Shown one piece after another: positions 5,316-5,758 of a stretch of DNA of 5,758 nt. The stretch covers positions 1-5,758 of the forward strand of contig PFOG01000156.1 in the NCBI GenBank assembly GCA_002792395.1, written 5' to 3'. The notes under the pieces were generated by a model that did not search any database, was not told where the DNA came from, and saw only the letters and a list, made by a program, of their open reading frames with translations. Each line of letters begins with the position of its first letter. Positions within the stretch are counted from its first letter, which is position 1. This DNA comes from Candidatus Portnoybacteria bacterium CG_4_10_14_0_2_um_filter_44_20 (GTDB lineage: Bacteria; Patescibacteriota; Minisyncoccia; Portnoybacterales; GCA-002795985). Position numbers and translations under genes: made by a program.

Positions 5316-5758
5316 CTACTTCTTCGCAACGGAGAAACCGCCCCTTAAAAACTCTTTGTTTAATTTTATCAAACTTGCCGGAGAAATTTTAAACGAAAAT
5401 TCGTATTTTCCGGCATTTATGAAAATCTTTACCTGTTTCACCAAAGAATTATCAATAAAAAATGGCAAACCATAAAATGCGCCAAAAGGCGGAGTCGCCC
5501 CGATATCAATTCCTTCAAAAGTTTTTTTCATCCACGCCTCTTTAGCAAAGTCAATTTTTTTGTATCCTTTCTCCCCCGCTTTTTTGCGCTGCGCGTTGAA
5601 AGACGCCAGAACCTTTTTCTTGTCTAGATTTTTATTCGCCGGAATCAATCCCAGCGCGTAATTTTTCCCATCGAGCACGATTGCCACAGTTTTCCCCACT
5701 ATTTGCGGCTTAACGCGCAAAGTCGCGGCTTTATCGTGCGCCGTAAAAACTGTTTTAT
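5316..5758 (-). CDS. YbaK/EbsC-type (prolyl-tRNA editing-like) protein, N-terminus beyond the window
   Basis: The frame is open to the right edge and gives 146 residues before the TAG stop at 5318-5316; perhaps 20-25 N-terminal residues are missing. Family marks are TVFTAHDKAATL near the edge, LGLIPANKNLD, KEAWMKKTFEGIDIGATPPFG with the GxxxPPFG-like loop, and LPFFIDNSLVKQ, followed by INAGKYEFSFKISP. YbaK-family proteins hydrolyse mischarged tRNA (for example Cys- or Ala-tRNA Pro) in the cytoplasm. Patescibacterial members of this type are mostly annotated only by domain, so the substrate is unknown. An internal TTG at 5720 is an unlikely start because the family-like sequence continues upstream of it. 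The stop lies 19 bases before the carboxypeptidase ATG, so the two may be co-transcribed, though no functional link is evident. Confidence 0.8.
   Translation of the reverse strand, partial: KTVFTAHDKAATLRVKPQIVGKTVAIVLDGKNYALGLIPANKNLDKKKVLASFNAQRKKAGEKGYKKIDFAKEAWMKKTFEGIDIGATPPFGAFYGLPFFIDNSLVKQVKIFINAGKYEFSFKISPASLIKLNKEFLRGGFSVAKK

Overview
The window carries part of a bacterial division and cell wall (dcw) cluster. Nearly all of it is read on the minus strand: a YbaK/EbsC-type protein (cut by the right edge), a D-alanyl-D-alanine carboxypeptidase, mraY, murD, ftsW and the first 73 codons of murG (cut by the left edge). The protein style suggests a member of the Candidate Phyla Radiation (Patescibacteria), most likely Parcubacteria-like. 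Signs are the Lys-rich proteins, the MurD variant with GTRGKSTT and NDTCATTP motifs, the compact mraY-murD-ftsW-murG order, the YbaK variant, and GC-rich mini-palindromes in an otherwise AT-rich background. This placement rests on family resemblance recalled from knowledge, not on a search.

Layout from left to right: murG start (1-219, minus); a spacer made almost wholly of a nested inverted repeat (224-327); ftsW (326-1423, minus); murD (1447-2835, minus), which holds an in-frame duplicated 15-bp GC-rich hairpin unit; a small plus-strand gene for a two-helix membrane protein (2880-3077) with its own strong ribosome binding site and a rho-independent terminator (3086-3116); mraY (3152-4201, minus, TTG start); an 87-bp spacer with heptamer repeats and an inverted repeat; the carboxypeptidase (4289-5296, minus); and the YbaK-like gene (5316-5758, minus, partial).

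The named genes form one pathway. MurD adds D-Glu to UDP-MurNAc-L-Ala in the cytoplasm. MraY moves the finished UDP-MurNAc-pentapeptide onto undecaprenyl phosphate to give lipid I. MurG adds GlcNAc to give lipid II. FtsW polymerises lipid II at the septum. The carboxypeptidase trims the terminal D-Ala outside the membrane. The YbaK-like protein is probably an unrelated tRNA-editing-type neighbour.

The least ordinary parts are the mini-hairpin repeat that appears both in a spacer and inside the essential murD reading frame, and the unknown plus-strand membrane protein that breaks the otherwise one-directional cluster.
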